Notes: generated by a model not told the origin, from the sequence alone. Shown: positions 17,661 through 27,080, counted from the first letter of the stretch. The stretch: 64,000 nucleotides of DNA from DASPWV01 sp046726375 (GCA_046726375.1 JBKPAJ010000017.1:1-64000), one strand, 5' to 3'. Program-made: numbers and translations.

Positions 17661-19180
17661 CTCTCCTCTCGGGTGCGCTGCTCGCGCTCTCGTTCCCGCG
17701 CTACGGCCATCCCGCAGTGGGCTTCATCGCTCTGACGCCCCTGTTTGTCGCCCTCGCAGGGCGCCAGTGCAAGGGCGTCCCTGCGCGACAGGGATTTCTA
17801 CTCGGCTTGATCACTGGCCTTGTCTACTTCGGTGGCACCGTGTACTGGACCGGCGGCACCGTGACAACTTATGGCGGCTTACCGCCAATCCTCGGCGTCA
17901 TCGTCGCAGCGATTCTCGCCTTTTACCTCGCGCTGTTCGTGGCGCTCGCCGGGGCGGCGAGCGGCGTGATCATCCGGCGGTTTGGCGCGACGGGTCTGAT
18001 GCTGGCGCCGACGGCATGGGTTGCCACGGAATACCTGCGCGGCAATCTCTTTGGCGGTTTTCCGTGGATCCCCTTGGGCAACGCGGTGGTCACGCTGTTG
18101 CCGTTGGCGCAGGTTGCGAGTCTCGTCGGCGTGTACGGTTTGTCGTGGCTCCTTGCGACGCTTCATGCGTGCGTCGCGCTCGCAGCGATTTCGACCGGCC
18201 GCACGCGCATCTCGGCTGCTGTCGCCGCGCTCGTGATCGTGACAGGTCCTTCGCTGTGGGGCTCGGCGCGGATGAACGAAGGGCATCTGGTGCGCAGCGG
18301 CTCGGAAACACGCGTTGGACTGATTCAGGCCAACATCCCGCAGGAAGAGAAGTGGAAGCGGGGCAGCGCCGCGGCGATCTTCGGTCGCTACGTCAGGATG
18401 ACGCGTCAGGCGGTCGCCGAGGGCGCCCAGTTCGTGATGTGGCCCGAATCGGCGACGCCGTTCTACTTCGAAGAGGATCCGATCGGCGAGGAGCGCTTGC
18501 GAACGCTTGTGCGCGAGCTGGGCGTCCCCCTGCTGTTCGGGTCCGATCAGATCGAACGCGGCAGTCAGGAGCGCTACTACAACTCGGCGTTCATGCTCGA
18601 TCCTGCCGGCGCGACCGCCGCTGTGTATCGAAAGATGTACCTCGTGCCGTTCGGCGAATACGTGCCGTTCAAGGACGTGCTCTTTTTTGTCGGCCCGCTC
18701 GTCGAGGCCGTATCGGACTTCTCACCCGGCCACACCGTCACCATGCTGCCGGTGCTCGGACACATGATTGGCACGGCGATTTGCTACGAAGTGGTGTATC
18801 CGGATCTGATGCGCAAAACCGTGCAGGCCGGCAGTGAGTTGTTGACGACGATCACCAACGACGCGTGGTATGGGACGACGTCGGCGCCGTATCAGCACTT
18901 CGAGCTCGCGGCCATGCGCGCGATTGAACAGGGCCGCTACCTCGCGCGCGCGGCAAATACCGGGATCAGCGGCATCGTCGATCCGTACGGACGCGTACTC
19001 GCCAAAACGAATCTGTTCGAGACCGCGGTGCTCGTTGGCCAGGTGCGGTTCCTGCAGGAGCGCACGGTGTATGCCACAATTGGGGACGTCGCGCCGCAGT
19101 GCGCGGCGTTGCTGACGCTGATGGCGCTGGCCGCGGCGCCATGGCAATTCCGGAGGTTTCGTGTCTCTCGTATTGGATGA
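17645..19180 (+). CDS. lnt: Apolipoprotein N-acyltransferase
   Basis: Inner-membrane enzyme that N-acylates lipoproteins before Lol export. Several membrane helices are followed by the periplasmic nitrilase domain with the Glu-Lys-Cys triad: WPESATPF, RKMYLVPFGEYVPF and GTAICYEVVYPD. The first ATG/GTG/TTG in frame is at 17717, but the conserved N-terminus (LLALSFPRYGHPAVGF) lies upstream of it, and the frame there offers only CTG codons (17645, 17678). CTG 17645, overlapping the SPOR gene end and preceded by AAGAAGAG, is proposed; the start is uncertain. The 3' end overlaps prfB by 20 bases. Confidence 0.92.
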   Translation: MDRSLALLSGALLALSFPRYGHPAVGFIALTPLFVALAGRQCKGVPARQGFLLGLITGLVYFGGTVYWTGGTVTTYGGLPPILGVIVAAILAFYLALFVALAGAASGVIIRRFGATGLMLAPTAWVATEYLRGNLFGGFPWIPLGNAVVTLLPLAQVASLVGVYGLSWLLATLHACVALAAISTGRTRISAAVAALVIVTGPSLWGSARMNEGHLVRSGSETRVGLIQANIPQEEKWKRGSAAAIFGRYVRMTRQAVAEGAQFVMWPESATPFYFEEDPIGEERLRTLVRELGVPLLFGSDQIERGSQERYYNSAFMLDPAGATAAVYRKMYLVPFGEYVPFKDVLFFVGPLVEAVSDFSPGHTVTMLPVLGHMIGTAICYEVVYPDLMRKTVQAGSELLTTITNDAWYGTTSAPYQHFELAAMRAIEQGRYLARAANTGISGIVDPYGRVLAKTNLFETAVLVGQVRFLQERTVYATIGDVAPQCAALLTLMALAAAPWQFRRFRVSRIG

Positions 19181-20298
19181 TCTGATTCGCCGCTCCGAAG
19201 GTCTGTTGCAGCGTGCTAAAGAACTGCGGAGCTATCTTTGACTCCTCCCACTCGCCGACGGAGCTGACCGAACTCGAAGCCCGCATCTCCGCCGCTGATT
19301 TCTGGAAAGACCAGGCGGAAGCGCAAAAGGCGCTTCAGCGCCGGCGCCGCATTACCGACGATCTCGAGCTGCGCGATTCGCTCGCGCGCAAGATCGACGA
19401 TCTCGGTGTGCTGCTCGAGTGGGCTGAACAGGGCGAGGACGTCGCCGTCGATCTCGAGCGGTCGTTGGACACGCTCGAAGGCGAAGTGGAAAGCGCCGAA
19501 ATCAAGAAGATGCTCGGCGGCGAGCACGATCGCGCCAACGCCATCGTCACCATCCATCCCGGAGCCGGCGGCACCGAATCGCAGGACTGGGCCGAAATGC
19601 TGCTCCGCATGTATTTGAAGTGGGCGGAGCGCCGCGGATTGAAGCGTGAAGTGCTCGATTACCAGCCAGGGGACGAGGCCGGCATCAAGAGCGCCACCAT
19701 CACGCTCAGCGGCGAACACGCGTTCGGCCTGATGTCGGCCGAAGCCGGCGTGCACCGCCTGGTGCGAATCTCACCGTTCGATCAAGCCGCCCGTCGTCAT
19801 ACCTCGTTTGCCTCGGTGTACGTGTGGCCCGAGCTCGAAGAAGATGTTGACATCGAGATTCCTGAGAAGGATCTCCGCATCGACACCTATCGCTCGAGCG
19901 GTGCCGGCGGACAGCACGTCAACGTCACCGATTCAGCGGTGCGCATCACGCACCTGCCAACAGGCATCGTCGTCTCCTGTCAGAACGAGCGCTCGCAGCA
20001 CAAAAACCGCGACGTCGCGATGAAGGTGCTGAAGGCGAAGCTGTACGATCAAAGGCAGAAGGAGCAGCAGGCAAAGCTCGAACAGATCGGTGGCGCCAAG
20101 AAAGACATCGCGTTTGGAAGTCAAATTCGAAGCTATGTGCTGCAGCCGTACCAGATGATCAAAGACCACCGCACCAAGATGCAGGTCGGTGACGTCAATC
20201 GCGTACTGGACGGGGATATTGACGCGTTCGTCAAGACGTACTTGATGCAAAAGGCGTCAGGGACGTTGGGAACGGGGACGGGGGATGAGGACGTGTAA
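19161..20298 (+). CDS. prfB: Peptide chain release factor 2 (programmed +1 frameshift)
   Basis: RF2 reads UGA and UAA stop codons. The gene starts at GTG 19161 with CGGAGG just upstream, reads 26 codons to an in-frame UGA at 19239-19241, then continues in the +1 frame from GAC at 19240 (DSSHSPTELTELEARIS). Joined, the product has normal RF2 length (about 378 residues). SGAGGQHVN carries the GGQ peptidyl-hydrolysis motif, and SPFDQAARRHTSFASV is the RF2-type recognition loop region. Plain ORF calling would start at 19213 and lose the true N-terminus. The start lies inside lnt. Confidence 0.95.
19227..19241 (+). promoter_or_regulatory. RF2 autoregulatory +1 frameshift site
   Basis: CGG AGC TAT CTT TGA C: the slippery CTT followed by UGA-C, with an internal SD-like GGAG (19228-19231) four bases before CTT. 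E. coli prfB has AGG GGG TAT CTT TGA C, so the layout is conserved. Low RF2 should favour the shift and restore RF2. Confidence 0.93.
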
Positions 20299-20299
20299 G

Positions 20300-20410
20300 T
20301 GCAGATTTGAGATTGGAGATTGCAGATTGAATTGCGGGATTTGAGGATCGAAAGCCTCCAATGCAATCTGCAATTGCAATCTGCAATCTGCAATCCTTAG
20401 ATCCGCAATC
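20300..20410. terminator. Long imperfect hairpin between prfB and the four-helix gene
   Basis: The left arm (about 20300-20347) repeats GCAGATTTGAGATTGGAGATT-like words; the right arm (about 20355-20410) repeats CAATCTGCAATTGCAATCT-like words. It sits exactly between two converging stop codons. Same family as the element at 11031. Confidence 0.5.
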
Positions 20411-20762
20411 TCAATGTCCTGTGGCGGTGTTCCGCGACGCGACGAAGATCGCGGTTAGTTCGTCAGCTTCCTTCATCAACTTCTCAACCCGCGCCTTTGA
20501 GGTGATGCCGGCTTCCACCATCAATTCGAGCCAAAACAGCGACTCGTCCGCTTCTTCGACGACGATGCCTAAGTTGGAAACGAATTCAGCGCGTGAACGG
20601 CCCCGACAGGCGGCTCGGTAATTGGCGGCGAGGGACGTGGCGGAATCGAGTAGTTGCGAACCGCAACGGCGGGCGTTCGAGTGTCGTTGGCAGTTCACGA
20701 CAAAAGCTGATGACGTCGACGGCGAATCGTTTGGTGCGGTCTTTGAGCTGTTGGGGATTCAT
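20411..20762 (-). pseudogene. Four-helix-bundle protein (23S rRNA intervening-sequence type), frameshifted
   Basis: The N-terminal part (from ATG at 20762: NPQQLKDRTKRFAVDVISFCRELPTTLE) and the C-terminal part (GSQLLDSATSLAANYRAACRG ... ADESLFWLELMVEAG) are in different frames. They join perfectly if one base is removed near 20671-20676, where CTC GAA C GCC CGC is read. The intact form would be about 117 residues, the usual size for this family, also found in diversity-generating retroelement accessory proteins and 23S rRNA insertions. Here it is away from any rRNA. It could be a real frameshift or an assembly error. Repeat-type DNA flanks it on both sides. Confidence 0.8.
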
Positions 20763-20844
20763 GTGGATGCTCTGGTGCATCCCACGTGCCCGGCTAGCGG
20801 TTCAACTAAATCAACAACTTACTTCCAATCGCGGACGTGCCAGT

Positions 20845-20905
20845 CGCAAAATCTTCCAATCAATCTGCAATCGCCAATCTCAAAATCTGCAATCTCACTT
20901 ACACG
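20845..20905. repeat. Single-arm copy of the AATCTGCAATC-type repeat
   Basis: CAATCTGCAATCGCCAATCT and AAAATCTGCAATCTC words resemble one arm of the long hairpins at 11031, 20300 and 29921, but no convincing complementary arm is nearby. It lies just downstream of the PBP1A stop (minus strand). The rest of the 20763-20908 spacer shows nothing else. Confidence 0.45.
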
Positions 20906-20908
20906 GCA

Positions 20909-23257
20909 TCACTGTGACGATTGCCTGGCAGGTTGCGTCCCCGAGATAAACGCTTCAGTGATCCCGCCCTCACCTTCGTCCACAGGTTCTCCATTTTCGC
21001 GACTTACCGGAATGAAGACGATGTTCCCCGGCGGCTCGAAGGTCGGCGGGTTTTTGCGGTCGCCTCGTGATTCGATGTACGCCTTCATGAACTCGATCCA
21101 GATCGGCAGCGCTGCCGTGGCGCCGGTTTCGCCCGGACCGATCGATTTCTTTTCGTCGTAACCGACCCACACGCCAACGGTGATGTTCGGATCGAAGCCG
21201 ACGAACCAGGCATCGGTGTAGTCGTCGACCGTTCCTGTTTTCCCCGCGAGCGGCCAGTCGAGCGACGCGGCGTTGGCCGCCGTGCCGCGCAGCACAACGC
21301 CGCGCAACAGATTAGTCATGACGAATGCCGTATCGGCGCGAATCGCATCGCGCGGAACCGGGCGGTGATCCTCGAGCAGATTGCCGGCGCGATCGACCAC
21401 GGAGATCACCTGATAAGGCTGCAATCGGATGCCGCGATTGGGAAACGCAGAAAACGCGCTCGTGACTTCGAGCAGAGTCGCTTCCGCGGCGCCGAGCGCC
21501 GTTGAGAGATACGGCGGAAAGTCTTCGGGGAAGCCGAACCGCTTGGCATAGGTGACGACCTGGCGCGGTCCCAGCATCTCCATGACCCGCACCGCGGGGA
21601 TATTGCGCGACTGCTCGATTGCCGCGCGCAGCGTCAAGGGACCGACGTAGCGGCCATCGTAGTTGCGCGGCGTGTATGGCGGCTGTCCTTCGCCCGCGTT
21701 GAACGCGGCGGGGGTATCTACCAGCATCGTGGACGGCGTCAGGCCCCGATCGATCGCCGCGGTGTACAACAACGGCTTGAACGTCGATCCCATCTGACGA
21801 TAAGCCTGCGTCGCGCGATTGAACTTGCTGCGGCCGAAACTGAAGCCGCCCACCATCGCGAGGATTTGTCCGGTGCGATTGTCGAGCGCGACGAGCGCGC
21901 CATCGAGGAGGGGCGGCTGTTCGAGGCTGACCGTCGCCGTGCCGGCCGCGTCGTCGATTTTGTTGATCTGCACCTCGACCAGGTCTCCGGTCTGCACGAG
22001 GTCCGCAGAATGGGCGCGCCGCGTCCACTGATAACTTGCCTTGGTGAGCTCTGCGGTATAGCGGCCAAACCGCACGCGTGCGGCCGCCGCCTTGCTGTCG
22101 CGCGAGTCCACGCTCGTGACCACAGCCGGCACGACGTCCCCGGCGACGATCGGCCGGCTCCACCGATCGTGCTTGAAGACTTCAATCCTGTGCCCTTCCG
22201 TCAACACATTGCGCGACGGCTTGCGCCAGCCGCCGCGGCGATGTGAGATCTGGCGAAGCCCGTGGTCGAGCGCCACGTTGGCGACCTTCTGGAGTTCGGG
22301 GTCGAGGGACGTCCGCACCGTCAGTCCGCTTTCGTAAAGCGCTTTCGCGCCGTACTTGGCTTCAACGTACTTCCGTACTTCCTCGAGGTAGTACGGTGCG
22401 ATGGTCGACTCCTGTCCTGGCTCGCCGCGCGTCACGATCGGCTTCTGCTGAGCAGCTTGCGCTTCTTGGCGCGAAATGAAGCCTTCTTCCGCCATCCGCT
22501 CGAGGGCGTAATTGCGGCGTCGGCGCGCTGCCTCGGGATTGACGAACGGGCTTTGCCGAACGTTGCCTTGCAGGATGCCGGCGATGAGTGCGGCTTCCTC
22601 GAGCGCGAGGTCCTTTGCCGGCTTCTTGAAATACAGCTGCGATGCGGCCTCGACACCGTACGCGCCGTGCCCGAAGTACATCTGATTGCAGTAGAAGGTG
22701 AAGATCTCTTCCTTGGTGTAGCGCTTTTCGATCTGAATCGCGAGAAGCGCTTCCTTCACTTTTCGTTCCCACGTCTTTTCGTCCGTGAGGAACAGCTTGC
22801 GCGTGAGCTGCTGCGTCAACGTGCTCGCGCCCGCGGCGAGCCGGCGTTCCATGACGTCGTGCAACAGCGTGAGGACGATGCGCTGCACGCTCAGCCCGAC
22901 ATGTTCGAAGAACTGCGCGTCTTCTGCGGCGAGAATCGCCTGCCGCAGGCGCACTGGGATGTCCGTGTAACCAATGACCACTCGCCTTTCAGTGGCGAAC
23001 TCGCCGAAGACGGCGCCATCCCGTCCCAGCACGCGCGTAATGGTGTTTGGCTGGTAGTCGTCAAGCGCGGAGATTTGCGGCAGATCGTCGGCGTACCCAA
23101 ACAACACGCCGCTCAAGGTCCCGAGGAGCGCCGCGACGATGAACAGCGCGGCAAGACCGGCTTGCCGCGCGATTTTGATGACGTAGCGCCGAGACTGCTG
23201 CGGCGGCGGAGATTCGTCGCCGGCTTTGGTGGGCCGTGGCCGAGTAGGTCGCGCCAA
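20909..23257 (-). CDS. mrcA: Class A penicillin-binding protein 1A
   Basis: Bifunctional peptidoglycan synthase, 782 residues. It has a cytoplasmic basic tail, one membrane anchor (AGLAALFIVAALLGTLSGVLFG), a glycosyltransferase domain with AAEDAQFFEHVG (catalytic Glu) and GASTLTQQLTRKLFL, and a transpeptidase domain with SxxK in GSTFKPLLYTA (near residue 487), SRN, and KTGT in AGKTGTVDDYTD (near 672). The order and length match PBP1A. It starts 3 bases before the FecR/DUF6600 gene ends, so the two minus-strand genes are probably co-transcribed. Confidence 0.95.
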   Translation of the reverse strand: MARPTRPRPTKAGDESPPPQQSRRYVIKIARQAGLAALFIVAALLGTLSGVLFGYADDLPQISALDDYQPNTITRVLGRDGAVFGEFATERRVVIGYTDIPVRLRQAILAAEDAQFFEHVGLSVQRIVLTLLHDVMERRLAAGASTLTQQLTRKLFLTDEKTWERKVKEALLAIQIEKRYTKEEIFTFYCNQMYFGHGAYGVEAASQLYFKKPAKDLALEEAALIAGILQGNVRQSPFVNPEAARRRRNYALERMAEEGFISRQEAQAAQQKPIVTRGEPGQESTIAPYYLEEVRKYVEAKYGAKALYESGLTVRTSLDPELQKVANVALDHGLRQISHRRGGWRKPSRNVLTEGHRIEVFKHDRWSRPIVAGDVVPAVVTSVDSRDSKAAAARVRFGRYTAELTKASYQWTRRAHSADLVQTGDLVEVQINKIDDAAGTATVSLEQPPLLDGALVALDNRTGQILAMVGGFSFGRSKFNRATQAYRQMGSTFKPLLYTAAIDRGLTPSTMLVDTPAAFNAGEGQPPYTPRNYDGRYVGPLTLRAAIEQSRNIPAVRVMEMLGPRQVVTYAKRFGFPEDFPPYLSTALGAAEATLLEVTSAFSAFPNRGIRLQPYQVISVVDRAGNLLEDHRPVPRDAIRADTAFVMTNLLRGVVLRGTAANAASLDWPLAGKTGTVDDYTDAWFVGFDPNITVGVWVGYDEKKSIGPGETGATAALPIWIEFMKAYIESRGDRKNPPTFEPPGNIVFIPVSRENGEPVDEGEGGITEAFISGTQPARQSSQ

Positions 23258-23260
23258 GGG

Positions 23261-25021
23261 TTATTGCGGACGGCGGCGCGCTCCGCCGGAGCCGCCGGCG
23301 GCCGCCGCGGGCCGGCCCGCGTCGCGTGTCGCGGAAGGTGACTGCGCAGAGTCGCTCGAGCCCCGCGGCACCGCGACATTCCCGGACGGTTGCCGGCCGC
23401 CGTCGTTCGACGAGTCCTGCCGCTGTGGGCGAGACGATTCCGGACGCGGCGCATACGCAGGCGGCACAGCGGTGCGATCGCTGTCGCGCGCCGCAGGTGC
23501 TCGCCGTGCCTCGCTGCCGTAGTCACGCCGGGGCATGGCGTAGTTGGGCGGTGGCTGATATTCCGGCGGTACGTCATAGGCGCGTGGTGCGCGATACGCA
23601 GGCGGCGGTTGGTAGGTCCGTGTCGGCGTCGTGATGCCCTGCGCGGGCATGGTGCCCCCTTGCGCACCTCCTGCCGGTGGTGCATTCGGATTGCGTACGT
23701 TGCCGCGCGGACGATACTCCTGAGGATACGGATTGTTGTCGCGCCTGGTCGTCCCCGGCAGTTGCGGCACAACAGCACCCGGCGGAATCGCGCCACCACC
23801 GGGGCCGACCGGCGTCAGTCGAACGTTGCCGCTCCCGGCAGACAACGCCGCCGCGGCCCGCGGCACCGCAAACGTCGTCATTGCGCGCCGGGTTTCTTCC
23901 GGCAAACGACCCGGATCAATCGCGTGCGTGCGCACCGCCCCGCGGCTGCCAAACGAATCGCGCGGGACGACGGTCCATGCGCGCCACGGATCGTGTCGAG
24001 GCCAGTACGCGGGATGATCGCCGGGGCGTCCGCCGAATGCGAGCACAGGTCTTCCGTCAAATCCGAGCGGGCACCAGCTCACAAATCCGGGGACGAAGGA
24101 CCAGCTGACCCACGCTGGTCCCCACACTCGATTTGGAATCCAGAACCAGGACGCTCCGGTAAAGCCCCAGCGGCCGAAGTGATGTGTGGGCCACGCCCAC
24201 GGGTCATGGCCGATCCACGTCCAGCCGTAGCGCGTGAGCCTCCACGATCCCGTGTAGTAGGGGCGCCAGTTCACGCCGACAGCAGGGAACCACACGTTTC
24301 CGTAGGGCGAGATGTAGTCCCAACGGCCGTAGTTATCGAGCACATTGCCGTACGGACGCAGTTCCGAGGGCAGAAGCGGCGCGGACGTGGCGGCGGAGAA
24401 TCCGTTGGTGCGATCGTTCGACCACAGCTCGAACGCGTCCCAGCGCGCAGAGTTGAAGGCCTGCAGCAACGGACGTCCGCCGGCGCCGAGGATAGTGACC
24501 ATTTCGCCGCCGCGCACAACCGTGCGTGCGTTGCCGTCGTCGAGCTCTGCCACACCGCGCGTGACCGTGAGTTCGAGACGTTCGAAACGACCGTCGGCGC
24601 TGAGTCCGTATTCGCCTCGCGGCTCCAAGCGCACCGCCGCTGCCCGCGTGTCGATCGCGTAAGGCGTGGTTGCCGCAGCCGAGACACGCAGCATCAGGCG
24701 GCCGCCGCTCAGACGCATACGCACCGGGGAAAGGATTTCAAGTCCCGTGTCGTGATCGAGATGGAGGAGTGTGCCGTCGGCGAACACGATTTCCGCACGG
24801 CCGTTGGCGGTTCGGACGAGATCGCCATCGCCGAGCATGACGCCAGCGGTCGCGCGCTCGGCGGCTCCCTCATGTACGAGGTCAACGCTGCCGTCGACGA
24901 AGGTCAGATTCGCCGGTGGTGGCGCCGCCGACGCGAGGGGCATGTCTTGAGCGGCTGCGGGAAGGGCAGCCAGGCAGTAGACGAGTGCTGCGGTACCCAG
25001 CGACGTGCGTGGCCTGGACAT
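23261..25021 (-). CDS. FecR / DUF6600-type secreted protein
   Basis: 586 residues. The ATG at 25021 begins a signal peptide (RPRTSLGTAALVYCLAALPAAAQ) with AAGGGG upstream; a longer reading from 25126 is not supported. A FecR-like beta domain (NLTFVDGSVDLVHEG ... GDLVRTANGRAEIVFADGTLLHLD) occupies roughly residues 35-190, then a Trp/Tyr/Pro-rich DUF6600-type region with WRPYYTGSWRLTRYGWTWIG, then a long low-complexity Pro/Arg/Gly tail. Probably an envelope protein of unknown role. A TATACT -10 lies at 25052-25057 on the minus strand. Confidence 0.75.
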   Translation of the reverse strand: MSRPRTSLGTAALVYCLAALPAAAQDMPLASAAPPPANLTFVDGSVDLVHEGAAERATAGVMLGDGDLVRTANGRAEIVFADGTLLHLDHDTGLEILSPVRMRLSGGRLMLRVSAAATTPYAIDTRAAAVRLEPRGEYGLSADGRFERLELTVTRGVAELDDGNARTVVRGGEMVTILGAGGRPLLQAFNSARWDAFELWSNDRTNGFSAATSAPLLPSELRPYGNVLDNYGRWDYISPYGNVWFPAVGVNWRPYYTGSWRLTRYGWTWIGHDPWAWPTHHFGRWGFTGASWFWIPNRVWGPAWVSWSFVPGFVSWCPLGFDGRPVLAFGGRPGDHPAYWPRHDPWRAWTVVPRDSFGSRGAVRTHAIDPGRLPEETRRAMTTFAVPRAAAALSAGSGNVRLTPVGPGGGAIPPGAVVPQLPGTTRRDNNPYPQEYRPRGNVRNPNAPPAGGAQGGTMPAQGITTPTRTYQPPPAYRAPRAYDVPPEYQPPPNYAMPRRDYGSEARRAPAARDSDRTAVPPAYAPRPESSRPQRQDSSNDGGRQPSGNVAVPRGSSDSAQSPSATRDAGRPAAAAGGSGGARRRPQ

Positions 25022-25118
25022 GAGCGACCCCTTGAGCGACTGGCAACTCTCAGTATAGCCACGTCTCCGGCTTCCCCCCGTGGACAAAGGTAGGGGCGAG
25101 CGTGGGCGTCCCGCAGAC

Positions 25119-25148
25119 TTTGACAAGACCTCACTCAGATTTCATACT
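25119..25148 (+). promoter_or_regulatory. dnaK promoter with overlapping HAIR-like operator
   Basis: TTGACA (25120-25125), 17 bases, CATACT (25143-25148); the dnaK ATG is at 25155. Overlapping the -35 and spacer is TTTGACA-N7-ACTCAGA (25119-25139), resembling the HspR site HAIR (CTTGAGT-N7-ACTCAAG): the right half matches 5 of 7 and the left half 4 of 7. A second partial copy, CTTGAGC-N8-ACTCTCA, begins at 25031. Confidence 0.5.
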
Positions 25149-25154
25149 ACGACC

Positions 25155-27080
25155 ATGAGCAAAATCATCGGCATGGACCTGGGCACCACCAACTCCGTCG
25201 TCGCTGTGATGGAGGGCGATCAGCCCACGGTCATCCAAAACGCCGAGGGCAGCCGTCTTACACCCTCCGTTGTCGCCTTCAGCAAAACGGGCGAGCGTCT
25301 CGTCGGTCAGGTTGCCAAGCGCCAGGCCGTCACCAATCCTGAAAACACCATCTTCTCCATCAAACGCTTCATGGGTCGCCGCTTCGATGAAGTGAGCGAG
25401 GAAATGAAAATGGTCCCCTACGAAGTGGTGCGCGCATCAAACGGCGATGTGCGCGTCAAAGCGGGTGGAACCGAGTACGCGCCGCCGCAGATTTCCGCCA
25501 TGATCCTCCAAAAGCTCAAGCAAGCGGCTGAGGATTATCTCGGACAGCCGGTCACGAAAGCCGTGATTACGGTGCCCGCCTACTTCAATGACGCGCAGCG
25601 CCAGGCGACGAAGGAAGCCGGGCAAATCGCAGGGCTCGAAGTGATGCGCATCGTCAACGAGCCGACGGCTGCCGCGCTCGCCTACGGTCTCGACAAGAAG
25701 AAAGACGAGACTATCGCGGTCTACGACTTTGGCGGCGGCACCTTCGACATCTCGATACTGGAGGTTGGCGAGGGCGTTGTTGAAGTGAAATCGACCCACG
25801 GCGACACCCATCTCGGCGGCGACAACCTCGATCAACGCATCATCGAGTGGATCACGTCGGAATTCCGCAAGAGCGACGGCATCGACTTGAGCAAGGACCG
25901 CATGGCGCTGCAGCGGCTGCGCGAGGCGGCTGAGAAAGCCAAGATGGAGCTGTCGTCCGTGATGGAGACGGAGATCAATCTGCCGTTCATCACAGCGGAT
26001 GCGAGCGGGCCCAAACATCTCGCGATGAAGCTCACGCGCGCCAAGCTCGAGTCGCTGATCGAAGATCTTTTGCAGAAGACGGTTGGTCCAACGAAGCAGG
26101 CGCTGAGCGACGCGGGCATCGACGCATCCAAGATCGACGAGGTCGTGCTCGTCGGCGGCTCCACGCGCATCCCGCGGGTCCAGGCGATCGTCAAGGATCT
26201 GTTCAAGAAGGAACCGCACAAAGGCGTCAACCCGGACGAGGTCGTCGCCGTCGGTGCCGCCATTCAGGCCGGCGTGCTCGGCGGCGAAGTGAAAGATCTG
26301 CTGCTCCTCGACGTGACGCCGCTGTCGCTCGGCATCGAAACGCTCGGCGGCGTGATGACGACCCTTATCCCGCGAAATACGACCATCCCGACGCGTAAGA
26401 GTGAGGTGTTTTCCACGGCGGCGGACAGTCAAACGAGCGTCGAAGTGCACGTGCTGCAGGGCGAGCGTCCGCTCGCGCGCGACAACCGCACGCTCGGGCG
26501 CTTTCACCTGGTCGGTTTGCCGCCCGCGCCGCGCGGCGTGCCGCAGATCGACGTGACCTTCGACATCGATGCCAACGGCATCGTCAATGTCTCGGCCAAA
26601 GACCTCGGTACTCAGAAAGAGCAGAAGATCACGATCACGGCCTCGTCCGGTCTCAGCAAGGACGAAGTCGATCGCATGATGCGCGAGGCGGAATCGCACG
26701 CCGAGGACGACAAAAAGCGGCGTGAAGAGATCGAAGCGCGCAATAAGGCCGATCAATCGGTCTACACCGCCGAGCGCATGTTGCACGACACCGGTGACAA
26801 ACTTTCCAGCGCCGATCGCGGCGCGATCGAGTCGGCGATCGCTGACGTGAAGAAAGCGATCGAGAGCAACGATACGGCCGCGATGAACCGCGCCATGGAG
26901 GCGTTGATGTCGGCACAGCACCGCGCAGCCGAGTCACTCTATCGCCAACAGCAGCAGGGCGGCGGCCCGACACCTGGTGGTGCATCCGAAGCAGGCGCCG
27001 GCCAGGGGCAGACGAGCGGCGGTCAGTCGAGCACGGGAGACGTCATCGACGCCGAAGTCGTTGATGAAGAGAAAAAGTGA
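25155..27080 (+). CDS. dnaK: Molecular chaperone DnaK (Hsp70)
   Basis: ATP-driven chaperone, 641 residues. The ATG at 25155 gives the canonical MSKIIGMDLGTTNSVVAVMEG start; a start at 25080 would add 25 non-family residues. The nucleotide-binding domain carries TVPAYFNDAQRQATKEAG, VNEPTAAALAYG and VLVGGSTRIPRVQ; the substrate-binding domain and lid follow, ending in a Gly/Gln-rich tail closed by VIDAEVVDEEK. It heads a dnaK-dnaJ-hspR set without grpE. The start codon has no SD and lies at the predicted transcription start, so the mRNA may be leaderless. Confidence 0.98.
   Translation: MSKIIGMDLGTTNSVVAVMEGDQPTVIQNAEGSRLTPSVVAFSKTGERLVGQVAKRQAVTNPENTIFSIKRFMGRRFDEVSEEMKMVPYEVVRASNGDVRVKAGGTEYAPPQISAMILQKLKQAAEDYLGQPVTKAVITVPAYFNDAQRQATKEAGQIAGLEVMRIVNEPTAAALAYGLDKKKDETIAVYDFGGGTFDISILEVGEGVVEVKSTHGDTHLGGDNLDQRIIEWITSEFRKSDGIDLSKDRMALQRLREAAEKAKMELSSVMETEINLPFITADASGPKHLAMKLTRAKLESLIEDLLQKTVGPTKQALSDAGIDASKIDEVVLVGGSTRIPRVQAIVKDLFKKEPHKGVNPDEVVAVGAAIQAGVLGGEVKDLLLLDVTPLSLGIETLGGVMTTLIPRNTTIPTRKSEVFSTAADSQTSVEVHVLQGERPLARDNRTLGRFHLVGLPPAPRGVPQIDVTFDIDANGIVNVSAKDLGTQKEQKITITASSGLSKDEVDRMMREAESHAEDDKKRREEIEARNKADQSVYTAERMLHDTGDKLSSADRGAIESAIADVKKAIESNDTAAMNRAMEALMSAQHRAAESLYRQQQQGGGPTPGGASEAGAGQGQTSGGQSSTGDVIDAEVVDEEKK

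Noticed and set aside
17539..18837. Plus-strand ORF in another frame over lnt
   Set aside because: Arg-rich, no motifs; the lnt frame carries the catalytic triad.
23390..25093. Plus-strand ORF over the FecR/DUF6600 gene
   Set aside because: Arg-rich shadow; the minus-strand gene has a signal peptide and domain motifs.
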